Assembly (NCBI GenBank): GCA_045536775.1
Contig: JAZSOD010000093.1
Span: 1-60,904 of the forward strand
Direction of reading: 5' to 3'
DNA: 60,904 nucleotides
Origin: UBA4717 sp045536775
GTDB lineage: Bacteria; Bacillota; Clostridia; Oscillospirales; CAG-272
The notes beneath the pieces are model-generated. The model was not told the DNA's origin. It ran no database searches and worked only from the letters and a program-made list of their open reading frames with translations. The position numbers and the translations under genes were made by a program. Of the stretch, positions 50,135 through 59,100 are shown one piece after another. Within the stretch, counting starts at the first letter, position 1. Each line of letters begins with the position of its first letter.

Positions 50135-51439
50135 TCATCGTCTTCTGTTTCTTCTGCGGCGGCGTGCAAACGCGACGTAGCTGAGCATCAGATACGCCGT
50201 AAACACCACGGCGAATATTATCAGAGTTATTTTTACCTGACGGCTTTTGAGGAGATTTTTAAGATAGTCGAGCGCGCGCAAAAGTGAGCTTGCACGCACG
50301 TTGTTTTTTGTGATAAGCTGTACGGTCGCGATGACCTCGTCCTTATAGATAACGTCTATCTCGCCCGCGCGCTGACCCTCGTATATTGGCGCGGTCATAG
50401 TGTCGCGGTCGAGCTTCATTTCGTACGATATCTCTGACCGGGCGTCGGTGTCAAGGGGGAGAAAATAGTCGACCTTGTTTTCAGGCGACGCGATAACGTA
50501 ATCCACGTTTTTTGCGAGTGAAACGGGTATTTCCTTTACTATCGAATCGGGATCAAGCACGGTTACGTAGCCGAAGCTTCCGCTTGCCCACTTGATAAGC
50601 TCGCTTGCGGCGTAAAACGCGACGTTGTCGCCGTTATCGTCTCTGCCGCCGCCCATTACCGTGATTATGTAAGTAAGTCCGCCATTTTCGGCAGCGGTGA
50701 CCACGCAATGACCGCCGAGCTGAGTGTAGCCCGAGTTAAGGCCGATCGCGTTTTTATCGTAGTATTTTCTTTCGATATGGGTCGAGAGCAGGTAGTTTCT
50801 GTTGTGGACCACCCTCTGTCCCGACTTGTTTGTAGCGGGCATAACGTAGCGCGTGATTCCAGCGTACTTAGCGTACTCGGGGAGCTTATAGGCGTACGCC
50901 GCGATGAGCGACGTGTCGCGCGCGGTGGTGCGCATACCCTCGCTGTCGATACCGCTGACGTTCTCGTAAACCGTTGAATTCGCGCCAATTTCCTTGGCTT
51001 TTGCATTCATAAGCTCCAGAAAAGCCTCGATTGAGCCGCTTATCTCAAACGCAAACACGTTTGCGGCATCGTTCGCGCCGCCCGCGATGAGCGCGGTGAG
51101 AAGCTCGTCTACCGAAACCTCCTCGCCCGCTTCAAGACCTATGTTATTGCCCTCGGTGGCGTCGATGGCTTCTTTGCTCACCGTGAGCACGGTGTCAAAT
51201 CTGCCGTCGAAATGCTCATACGCGAGGATCGCGGTCATAATTTTAACGGCTGACGCAGGAGCGATGGGCTCGTCCGCGTTTTTCTCAAAAACCGTAAGAC
51301 CGCTGTCAACGCTTAGAATATGGGCGTATTTTGTCAGCGTGAGATTTGGCGAGTCGGGCTCATCGAGCGCCAACGTATTTGTTAACAGAACGGCGGCGAG
51401 AAGTATCGCCGCCGCAAAAATCACGAAAAATTTCTTCAT
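50135..51439 (-). CDS. D-Ala-D-Ala carboxypeptidase-like protein (DacF/PBP5 fold), atypical motifs
   Basis: 434 residues. Signal MKKFFVIFAAAILLAAVLL, then the serine-peptidase S11 fold and a C-terminal membrane helix (LIIFAVVFTAYLMLSYV) with a basic tail. SxxK is intact as SAVK (63-66, in APASAVKIM). The second motif, normally S-A/G-N, reads G-A-N (121-123, in AGGANDAA) and the third, normally K-T-G, reads N-S-G (235-237, in GLNSGYTQLGG). Activity is thus uncertain: it may be a divergent carboxypeptidase or a non-catalytic peptidoglycan-binding protein. ATG at 51439 has GGAG upstream, within the end of ribF. Confidence 0.85.
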   Translation of the reverse strand: MKKFFVIFAAAILLAAVLLTNTLALDEPDSPNLTLTKYAHILSVDSGLTVFEKNADEPIAPASAVKIMTAILAYEHFDGRFDTVLTVSKEAIDATEGNNIGLEAGEEVSVDELLTALIAGGANDAANVFAFEISGSIEAFLELMNAKAKEIGANSTVYENVSGIDSEGMRTTARDTSLIAAYAYKLPEYAKYAGITRYVMPATNKSGQRVVHNRNYLLSTHIERKYYDKNAIGLNSGYTQLGGHCVVTAAENGGLTYIITVMGGGRDDNGDNVAFYAASELIKWASGSFGYVTVLDPDSIVKEIPVSLAKNVDYVIASPENKVDYFLPLDTDARSEISYEMKLDRDTMTAPIYEGQRAGEIDVIYKDEVIATVQLITKNNVRASSLLRALDYLKNLLKSRQVKITLIIFAVVFTAYLMLSYVAFARRRRRNRRR

Positions 51440-51440
51440 T

Positions 51441-52355
51441 TCAGACTCCGAAATAATTGTTGACCGCCTCGGTATCGAGCCGAATCTGCTCACGCAGAAG
51501 CTCGGCTGAATCAAAGCGCTTTTCGTCACGAAGCTTTTTGTAAAAGGAAACCTTTACGCACCTTCCGTACAGATCTCCCGAATATCCTATTATATGTGTT
51601 TCGCAGTTCACTCTGCCGCCGTCATCAAACGTCGGTCTGACCCCTACGTTTGCAACGCCTCTGTAATCCGCACCGTCAATATTCACAAGACACGCGTAAA
51701 CTCCGTGCGACGGTACGAGGTGAAGCGGCGGAAAGCTCTGGTTGATGGTAGGAACGCCGAGTAAGCGACCAAGCTCCTTGCCGTGTTCCACGGGCAGAGA
51801 GATAAAAAACGGACGTCCGAGCAACACGGCGGCGTATTCCATATCACCGCGCTCTACTGCCTCGCGTACGCGGGTCGAGCTTACGGGCAAATTATCCGCA
51901 TTAACAGGCGGAATTATGACCGCGTGCCCGTCCATAAGCGCGAGAAGCTCGTCTGCCGTGCCCGCACCGTTTTTGCCGAAGTGAAAATTAAAGCCGCACA
52001 CCGCGCACACGGCGCCAAGCCTTTTTACAAGCACTTCGCGCACAAATTCGCTCGGAGACATGGCTCGCACCCTCTCAAAATCGGCAACGAACACTCTCTT
52101 TATACCAGCACTCTCGAAAAGCTCAAGCTTTTCGTCGCCCTGCGTAATGAGTCTGGGACTGCCGCCGTCAAGCGACTCGCGCGAGTGCTTGCTGAAGGTG
52201 AAAACGGCGGGTGTTGCGCCGAGCTTTTCGGCTTGACTCACCGTTTTTTCAAGCAAAACGGTATGAGCGACGTGAACGCCGTCAAAATTTCCGAGCGCAA
52301 CTATGTGGCTCTCGCCCAAGGGGAGAGAATAGGCGTCAAGACTGCAAATATCCAT
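51441..52355 (-). CDS. ribF: Bifunctional riboflavin kinase/FAD synthetase
   Basis: 304 residues. N-terminal FAD synthetase (nucleotidyltransferase) domain with ALGNFDGVHVAH, FTFSKH and SSTRVREAVERGDM. C-terminal riboflavin kinase domain with GVPTINQ, VPSHGVYACLV, GVANVGVRPTFDDGG and VSFYKKLRDEKRF. Converts riboflavin to FMN then FAD. The family GFPTAN is GVPTIN here. It starts 11 bases after ireB and no clear SD is visible. It ends 1 base before the carboxypeptidase gene. Confidence 0.95.
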   Translation of the reverse strand: MDICSLDAYSLPLGESHIVALGNFDGVHVAHTVLLEKTVSQAEKLGATPAVFTFSKHSRESLDGGSPRLITQGDEKLELFESAGIKRVFVADFERVRAMSPSEFVREVLVKRLGAVCAVCGFNFHFGKNGAGTADELLALMDGHAVIIPPVNADNLPVSSTRVREAVERGDMEYAAVLLGRPFFISLPVEHGKELGRLLGVPTINQSFPPLHLVPSHGVYACLVNIDGADYRGVANVGVRPTFDDGGRVNCETHIIGYSGDLYGRCVKVSFYKKLRDEKRFDSAELLREQIRLDTEAVNNYFGV

Positions 52356-52366
52356 AAAAAATACAA

Positions 52367-52621
52367 TTACTTGGAAAGACCGAGATAATTCTTAAGCATA
52401 AGGTTAAGAAGATCGTCGCGGTCTATGCGGCGGATAAGGCTGCGCGCATTCTTGTGGTTTGTGATGTAGGTAGGGTCCTCGGAGAGAATGTAGCCGACTA
52501 TCTGGTTAATGGGGTTGTAGCCCTTTTCGCTCAGAGCCGAATATACCTCAAGAAGAATATCCTTTATTTCATTCTCACGGTCATCGTGGAGCTTAAAGGT
52601 TATTGTATCGCTGGATTGCAT
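52367..52621 (-). CDS. IreB family regulatory phosphoprotein
   Basis: 84 residues, full-length UPF0297/IreB protein. Family signature: TITFKLHDDRENEIKDILLEVY, LSEKGYNPINQIVGYILSEDPTYITNHKNARSLIRRIDRDDLL. In Enterococcus IreB is phosphorylated by the Ser/Thr kinase IreK and affects cell-wall stress tolerance; in many Firmicutes it sits near ruvX and alaS, which are absent here. AAAGGA precedes the ATG. It begins the ireB-ribF-carboxypeptidase unit. Confidence 0.95.
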   Translation of the reverse strand: MQSSDTITFKLHDDRENEIKDILLEVYSALSEKGYNPINQIVGYILSEDPTYITNHKNARSLIRRIDRDDLLNLMLKNYLGLSK

Positions 52622-52738
52622 AATATACCCGTCCTTTCTCGGTAGAATACATTTATACTGATATCATCTTACAACAAATAAAGCTTTTTTTCAATGACAG
52701 GAGCGATTTTGTAATCCAAATGTAAGAAAAAGAAGCTT

Positions 52739-54754
52739 TCACTTCTTTTTCTTGGGCTTTGCCCAGCCCTTGCCGTAGCGCACGGACTGCTTTGCGGCTT
52801 TGCCGACACCCGACCCCGCGCTCTTTTCGCGCGACCACGTGCCGCCATCACCGCGTTTGCCCGACACACCTGTCTTCGCGCCTCTTGCACCCGACCTTAC
52901 GCCTGCCTTTGCGGACTTTTTTGCCGCGCCCGTGCTCGTGCTTCTCTCGGGCTTTACAAGACATTCGCTCGAGTATCCGATAAGGTCCTCGCGCCCGCAT
53001 TTTATAAGCGCACGGCGCACGAGATCGGCGTTTTCGGGCTTTGCGTACTGCAAAAGCGCCCTCTGCATACGCTTTTCCTCGAAATCCGAGGCGACGTATA
53101 CCTTTTTGTTCGTGATTGGGTCGATGCCTGTGTAGAACATGACCGTCGAGGCGGTGCCTGGGGTGGGGTAGAAGTCCTGCACCTGCTCGGGCTTCATACC
53201 GATACTCTTGAGGTAAAGCGCGAGTGATACCGCGTCTTCAAGTCTGCTGCCGGGGTGGCTTGACATAAGGTAGGGGACGAGATACTGCTCAAGATCAAAG
53301 CTCTTGGTGAGCTCGAAAAACCTCTTGCGGAAGCGCTCGTAGACCTCTATCGCAGGCTTGCCCATGTGGGTCAGCACCGCGTTCGAGCAATGCTCGGGCG
53401 CGACCTTCAGCTGACCGCTGACGTGGTGCGATACAAGTCTTTTGAAAAACGCCTCGTTTTTGTCGTACATAACGTAATCGAACCTGATTCCCGAACGGAT
53501 AAACACCTTTTTGACCTTGGGGAGAGCCTCTACCGCTTCGAGCAAACGAACGTATTCGCTGTGATCCACCTCGAGATTCTTGCACGGAGTCGGCGCAAGA
53601 CACTTTCTGCCCGAGCAAACGCCGTCGGTTAACTGCTTTTTGCAGGACGGATAGCGGAAGTTTGCCGTGGGGCCGCCGATATCGTGGATGTAGCCCTTGA
53701 AGTCGGGCATTTTTGTGATAAGCTCAGCTTCTCTGACCACCGATTCAATGCTTCTGGAGCGCACGGTTCTGCCCTGATGGTAGGCTAGCGCACAGAAGTT
53801 ACAACCGCCGAAGCAACCGCGGGTGTGGGTGACCGAGAATTTAACCTCGTCGATGCCCGGAACTCCGCCGAATTTATCGTACGAGGGGTGGGTGCGTCTG
53901 GTGTAGGGGAGCGCGTACACGCGGTCGAGCTCCTCGCGCTCAAGCGGCGGCATAGGTGGATTTGCGACGAGCTGTTTGTCGTCGTAGTATTCCACCACCG
54001 CCTTGCCCGAAACGGGGTCGGTGTTCCTGTACTGTACTCCGAACGCCCTCGCGTACTCGGCTTTCGACTCTTTGAGAATATTGTAGTCGAACTCTCCCGC
54101 GACCTCAAAGCTTATTTTGTCTCCGCGCGAAGCGAGATATACCGAGCCGCGAACGTCGCGGATCTTTTTTATCGGTACACCCTTGTCAAGAAGGGTGGCT
54201 ATTCTGAGTATAATGTTTTCTCCCATACCGTAGGTGAGAATGTCGGCGCGCGAGTCGACTAAAATACTGCGGCGGACCTTGTTGTCCCAGTAATCGTAAT
54301 GCGCGTGACGTCTGAGAGACGCCTCGAGACCGCCGATGATTATGGGCGTGTCGCCAAACGCCTCTCTGATACGGTTGCAGTAGACGATGACTGCGCGGTC
54401 GGGGCGTTTGCCCATAACTCCGCCGGGCGAGTAGTAATCGTAAGAGCGTTTTTTCTTGGAAACGGTGTAGTGGGTGACCATAGAGTCGATGTTGCCCGCG
54501 CTGACGAGGAATCCGAGACGGGGTCTCGGGTATTCCTTGAACGCGTCGGCGCTCTTGTAGTCGGGCTGTGAGAGTATGGCGACTCTGAAGCCTGCGTTCT
54601 CAAGAACTCTCGATATTATAGCCGTGCCGAAGCTCGGGTGGTCGACGTATGCGTCACCCGTTACGTAGACAAAGTCGGGTCTGTCCCAGCCAAGCTCGTC
54701 CATATCCGCGCGGCAAAGCGGTAAAAATCCCTCTTGAATTGGAGTTGGTTTCAT
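52739..54754 (-). CDS. ygiQ: YgiQ family radical SAM protein
   Basis: 671 residues, the normal size of YgiQ. N-terminal cobalamin-binding-like domain (LGWDRPDFVYVTGDAYVDHPSFG, GGLEASLRRHAHYDYWD), radical SAM domain with the CxxxCxxC cluster motif in TRGCFGGCNFCALAYHQGR, and a C-terminal TPGT/HYD region (VQDFYPTPGTASTVMFYTG). The last about 70 residues are a basic, low-complexity tail (Lys/Arg/Gly/Ser). Function is uncharacterised. An extended -10 promoter lies upstream. Confidence 0.93.
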   Translation of the reverse strand: MKPTPIQEGFLPLCRADMDELGWDRPDFVYVTGDAYVDHPSFGTAIISRVLENAGFRVAILSQPDYKSADAFKEYPRPRLGFLVSAGNIDSMVTHYTVSKKKRSYDYYSPGGVMGKRPDRAVIVYCNRIREAFGDTPIIIGGLEASLRRHAHYDYWDNKVRRSILVDSRADILTYGMGENIILRIATLLDKGVPIKKIRDVRGSVYLASRGDKISFEVAGEFDYNILKESKAEYARAFGVQYRNTDPVSGKAVVEYYDDKQLVANPPMPPLEREELDRVYALPYTRRTHPSYDKFGGVPGIDEVKFSVTHTRGCFGGCNFCALAYHQGRTVRSRSIESVVREAELITKMPDFKGYIHDIGGPTANFRYPSCKKQLTDGVCSGRKCLAPTPCKNLEVDHSEYVRLLEAVEALPKVKKVFIRSGIRFDYVMYDKNEAFFKRLVSHHVSGQLKVAPEHCSNAVLTHMGKPAIEVYERFRKRFFELTKSFDLEQYLVPYLMSSHPGSRLEDAVSLALYLKSIGMKPEQVQDFYPTPGTASTVMFYTGIDPITNKKVYVASDFEEKRMQRALLQYAKPENADLVRRALIKCGREDLIGYSSECLVKPERSTSTGAAKKSAKAGVRSGARGAKTGVSGKRGDGGTWSREKSAGSGVGKAAKQSVRYGKGWAKPKKKK

Positions 54755-54797
54755 TTATAAGGCTTGTCCTTTCGGAGAATCTTCATTTAATATATAC

Positions 54798-54806
54798 ATT
54801 ATAGCA
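54798..54806 (-). promoter_or_regulatory. Extended -10 promoter of ygiQ
   Basis: Minus strand TGC-TATAAT (54798-54806), about 44 bases before the ygiQ ATG; no good -35 element is visible, as expected for a TGn-type promoter. Confidence 0.5.
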
Positions 54807-54859
54807 CAAGTTTTGCTAAATGAAAATAGGTTAGTAAGAAAAGTTGTTTTTGCTTAGAG

Positions 54860-55060
54860 GGGGAGTGTGACCTAATTTTGTTTTGCGGAAATTTGCGTTG
54901 GTTTTGTTCATTTCTGTACGGACAGAAACGAACCAAAGAGGCATTTAAGAGAGAGGCGCGATGCCTCTCTCTTAAAAATCTCTCTCCTCGCCAAAGGGAT
55001 TCTCCCTTTGGAAACCCTGCGACACGCTTCTTTACACGTAAAATAGAGTTTGAGAGCGCA
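54860..55060 (+). repeat. Dispersed structured repeat F, copy 3
   Basis: Stem 0 TTCATTTCTGT/ACAGAAACGAA (54907-54932); stem 1 TTAAGAGAGAGGC-GCGAT-GCCTCTCTCTTAA (54945-54975); stem 2 CCAAAGGGA/TCCCTTTGG (54991-55011); then GAAACCCTGCGACACGC. It faces copy 4 in inverted orientation about 50 bp away. Confidence 0.88.
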
Positions 55061-55112
55061 AATTTAAGCCCTATGCTTCCTCAAAGCATAAATTTGAAAC
55101 ACAAATTTCAAA

Positions 55113-55310
55113 TTTTATAAAACTTAGCGTTTCGGGGATTCCAAAGGGGTTTACCCCTTTGTGCCGTTTTGCGGAGGGGAGTCCGAGGGGAACCCAATCG
55201 GAAGGGTTCCTCCTCGGCGGTTCTTTGGTTCATTTCTGTCCGTACAGAAATGAACAAAACCAACGCAAATTTCCGCAAAACCAAATCAGGTCCACAACTC
55301 CTTCGAGACA
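55113..55310 (-). repeat. Dispersed structured repeat F, copy 4 (inverted)
   Basis: Plus-strand coordinates of stems: stem 2 CAAAGGGG/CCCCTTTG (55142-55161), stem 1 CCGAGG-GGAACCC/GGGTTCC-T-CCTCGG with the loop containing CGAT on the minus strand (55183-55217), stem 0 TTCATTTCTGT-CCGT-ACAGAAATGAA (55229-55254). The outer ~45 bases (GCGGAAATTTGCGTTGG...) pair almost perfectly with copy 3, so the whole 54880-55290 region is a large inverted repeat. Confidence 0.88.
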
Positions 55311-55318
55311 AAAACTAC

Positions 55319-55789
55319 TCACTTCCCGAAAGCTTCAAAAAGTCTTTCTCCTATCTCCGCATACTCTCCCTGACAGTTTACAAACACCACCAGATGTCCG
55401 CTTACAAAAATTTCCGACTCAATACCTGCCGAATACTTGAGAGTCCTCGCCCGACGCTCACACATTTTTACTATTGACGGAGTGTCCGTGGCGTTGACGG
55501 CGTAGAAAACGGCGGCGTCGCCGCCCGCATAGCGCTCGGAATACCACACCTGCATATATTCGACAAGTGAAAACTCGTCGGGCTCCTTGCCGCCGCGCCC
55601 GTAAAGAGCTGTCAGCTCGCGCGGCACGGAAGCACCCGAAAACGGCTCAAACGTCACGAGCTTTCCGCCAAAGCCCTCCACCGCACCCGAAAACTCAGCG
55701 TCAATATCCGCAAATCTTACCTCCCCGCACGAAGAAAAAATAACAACGCAGGCAAATAGAAGTCCGCACCACCGTAAAAGCAAGCTCAA
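55319..55789 (-). CDS. Hypothetical lipoprotein
   Basis: 156 residues. N-terminal hydrophobic segment (LLRWCGLLFACVVIF), lipobox SSC with cysteine at about 21, then a small soluble domain with FSLVEYMQVWYSERYAGGDAAVFYAVN and RRARTLKYSAGIESEIFVSGHLVVFVN. The layout resembles DUF4358-type Clostridial lipoproteins but I do not assert the family. The TTG start at 55789 has CGGAG 7 bases upstream. It is bordered by repeat F copy 4 downstream and by the surface-protein control region upstream. Confidence 0.7.
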   Translation of the reverse strand: MSLLLRWCGLLFACVVIFSSCGEVRFADIDAEFSGAVEGFGGKLVTFEPFSGASVPRELTALYGRGGKEPDEFSLVEYMQVWYSERYAGGDAAVFYAVNATDTPSIVKMCERRARTLKYSAGIESEIFVSGHLVVFVNCQGEYAEIGERLFEAFGK

Positions 55790-55835
55790 AAAACCACTCC
55801 GTTCTCGGCAAAAATCTTCATTATAATATATATTA

Positions 55836-55847
55836 CACGCGCGCGTG
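55836..55847. promoter_or_regulatory. CACGCGCGCGTG palindrome
   Basis: Perfect 12-bp alternating purine-pyrimidine palindrome between the divergent lipoprotein and surface-protein genes. It could be an operator or a Z-DNA-prone site; no regulator is in the window. Confidence 0.4.
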
Positions 55848-55899
55848 CAAAATGATAAAGAACAAAAATTACAAAAAGATTACAAAACCCCGCAGGGTA

Positions 55900-56074
55900 T
55901 TGCAAATAAAAACCAAAAGAGGTAGAATGTACTCAAGATCTTACGAGAGTATGAATTTGCTCCCCGTACGAATTGCCGTAAATAAGCATCGTAGTTACTA
56001 AACGGTGTTTAATATTACAGTAATCTTACAAATACGGAAAATATATTGCAAATATCCATATCTTGACGTAAGAT
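55900..56074 (+). promoter_or_regulatory. Tandem promoters and leader of the SLH protein gene
   Basis: P1: TTGCAA (55900-55905), 17 bases, TAGAAT (55923-55928). P2: TTGCAA (56046-56051), 17 bases, TAAGAT (56069-56074). Both share the same -35 variant. An ATCTTAC-like heptamer occurs at about 55938, 56023 and, inverted, in ATCTTGACGTAAGAT (56060-56074). Two promoters fit a highly expressed surface protein. The rest of the 55790-56142 gap shows nothing else. Confidence 0.6.
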
Positions 56075-56142
56075 ATACACAGGTAATTAGCGGAAAAACC
56101 GCGAAGTTAACCTCAAAAACTATTTTTTAAGGAGAAAGAACT

Positions 56143-59100
56143 ATGAAAAAGTTTCTTGCACTCATCCTTGCAGTTCTTATGATCGCAGGTAGCGCAGTTT
56201 CCGTAGCAGCGTTTGACGACGTTAGCGGAAAGTACGCTGATGCAATCAACGGACTTCAGGCAACAGGAATCGTTGCAGGTACATCTGAGACAACATTCAC
56301 TCCCGATGCACTTGTAACAAGATGGCAGATGGCTCTCTTTATGGCTAGAGCAGCTTCTGCAGTAACAGACGACGCAGACTGGGCAGAAGGCGCTAAGATC
56401 TTCACAGACTGCACACAGTACCTCGGAGCTATCCAGTACTGCTTCGGTAGAGGAATCATCAAGGGCGTAACAGCTACTGAATTCGCTCCTGACAACAACA
56501 TCCTCTTCAGAGACGGTATCATCATGGCTATCCGTGCTCTCGGTTACGAGAAGGAAGACGAGGGTCTTGAAGCAAGCGCTAAGAAGTACAACAAGACAGG
56601 CGCAGCTTACTGGACTCCTTACTACGAGAGAGCTATTGAGCTCGGCCTCCTCGAGAACCTCGGCAACGTAGCAGTTGACAAGGCTCTCACACGTGCTGAA
56701 ACAGCTCAGCTCATCTACAACATGCTCTACACACCCGTTTACGCTAAGGACGGCGCTAACACCAACAACTACACTCTTTACGATGTAGCATTTGGTGGCA
56801 AGGCAATCGTTGAAGTTGAAAACTCCATGAAGGCATGGGTTGCTGAAACTCCCGGCTACTTCTTCGGTACAAACGATACACTTGATGCAGACGATGAAGA
56901 AATCGTTATCGCTTGGAATGAGTATGACGAGGATGCTGAGGCATACACAGTTGAAACAGACAACGTTACATTCGACGAGCTCACAAAGTGGGGCGTTGAC
57001 GTTGAGAACATCGACGAGTACTTCGCAGCTGCTCTCGAAATCATCAACTATGATAAAGATGACGTTTCTGACTTCGAGTACCTTGCTAACTTCGAAAAGG
57101 TAGCTCCCAAGGCTCTCACAAACGCTGACGTTAAGTTCACTTACAATGCTGATGACTCCATCAAGTACGCAAAGATCGGTACAAAGACTCACTACGAAGC
57201 AGGCGATGGCGAAAAGAACGAAATCGCTCTTTACACAGTTGATACTGCAGACGACGATCTTGACGAGATTGTATACGCAGCAACAACATTCGAAGCTATC
57301 GACGGCAATAACTACGATCTCGTAGTTTACGACGTTGACGGCGACAACTACTTCGAGTACGGTTACGTAAACTTCTACAAGATGGACGTTTACGAAGAAG
57401 CTAACACCAAGGGTGTTGAGCAGTTCGGCGATATGGACGGTCTCACAGAGGTTGTTTACTCTGAGACACTCAAGGAAGGCGACGTATTCGTTTACGCATT
57501 CGACCTCGCTACAAAGACTGTATCCGTTAAGGAAGTTGTTGAAGCAGCTACCGGTAAGATCACAGGCTACAGCGAAAAGAAGACTGACGACGGTATCGTA
57601 GGTTACGTTACTATCGGCGGCACAAAGTACACAATCGATCCCGCTGCAAACAACCCTATTACCATCGTTGATGACGGCGAAACAGGAATTGATGAAACTA
57701 CTGCTGACGACCTTAAGACAGCTGCAGCTGCAGGTATAGCAAAGACATACGAATACTACACTCTCGGCGGTAAGCTCGTAGCATTCGGTAAAGAGATTAC
57801 AGAAGAAGCTGCTGTTAACTACCTCATTATCAAGGACTTCACAGACTTTGAGCTCTACGATCACGTTGTAATGACAGCATTCATCGACGGCGAAGACAAA
57901 GAAATCAAGGTTCAGAAGATTACAAGAATTAACAAGGAAACCGGCGAAGCTCTCCCTGCTTCTAAGCTCAACACTAAGGGCTACAGTGCTCTCGCAGCAG
58001 AGCTCCAGGGTCTCTTCGGTATCTACACATACACTGTAGACGCAGACGATTACTACACCCTTACGGAAAAGCCTCTTGCACATGATGTTGCTGACTTTAT
58101 TGGCAGCGACACTGCTATCAAGTTCAAGGATGGCGTACAGACAAACGCTAAGGTTTCTGCTGAAGAAGAAGAAGATGGCCTCATCGCAAGAAACAAGATG
58201 CTCAGACTCAGTGCTGACACTGCTATCTACCTCATCGACACAGAGCAGGAGAAGATTACAACTGTTGCAGCAAAGACATCCGGCGAATTCGAAATCCCCG
58301 TAGCTGCAACCGCTAAATTCTACGCTGACAAGATCGGTTTCGGTCAGGAAAATATTTCTGATGAGTGGACAACAGGTGTTGCAAGCGTTATCTATATCGA
58401 AGCTAATGGAGCAAAAGACGCTATAAATGCAGCTAACTACAAGCTCATCTTCGTTCAGGAAGAAGCTGCTGACCTCGAGCTCGGCACAGCTGCAGGCTTC
58501 GGCATCAAGGATACTGACGGTGACGAAACTAAGGACCAGGCATACGTTAAGTACGACGTATCTGACAAGGCATTCGTTCTCTCTACATTCGCTGGCGTAG
58601 ACACTGTTTACGTTGAGAAGGGAGAAAACGTAGCTCCTCTTGCAGATGGTGCATACGTAATCGACGCTGAGGGCAAGGTTGTTGCAAGCAAGTCTCTCGA
58701 TGATATCAAGGCTGCTGCTAACGGAGATATCTACCTCACAGTTACCGATGCAAGCCTTACCGGTACCGCAAAGTTCTACTTTACAGTAGCTGAAATTGCA
58801 TCTACAGAAATCGACCTCTACAACTACGCCGATATCAGAATTGACGATGCCGACAATGTTGTTCAGTTTGATACTCGTGATGCTGCTAGAGCAGATGCTA
58901 ACAGCCTCAAGGCTAACATACAGACTCTCCACTTCATGGATCTCACAATCAATGAAGATGATGAGATTGTAACAAAGTTCTACGATGCAACTGTAGCTCC
59001 TACAGTTAAGCCCGCTCTCATCAAGCTTATGGAAGACTATGAAGCTGATGATGAAACTGTAAAGGTTATCTACGCTAGTAACAAGGCAAACGCTGCTTTC

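Noticed and set aside
56113..58932. 939-codon open frame on the minus strand opposite the SLH gene
   Set aside because: It mirrors the codon bias of the sense gene. Product is Cys/Ser/Val-rich with no plausible fold, and the sense gene has SD, signal peptide and SLH domains.
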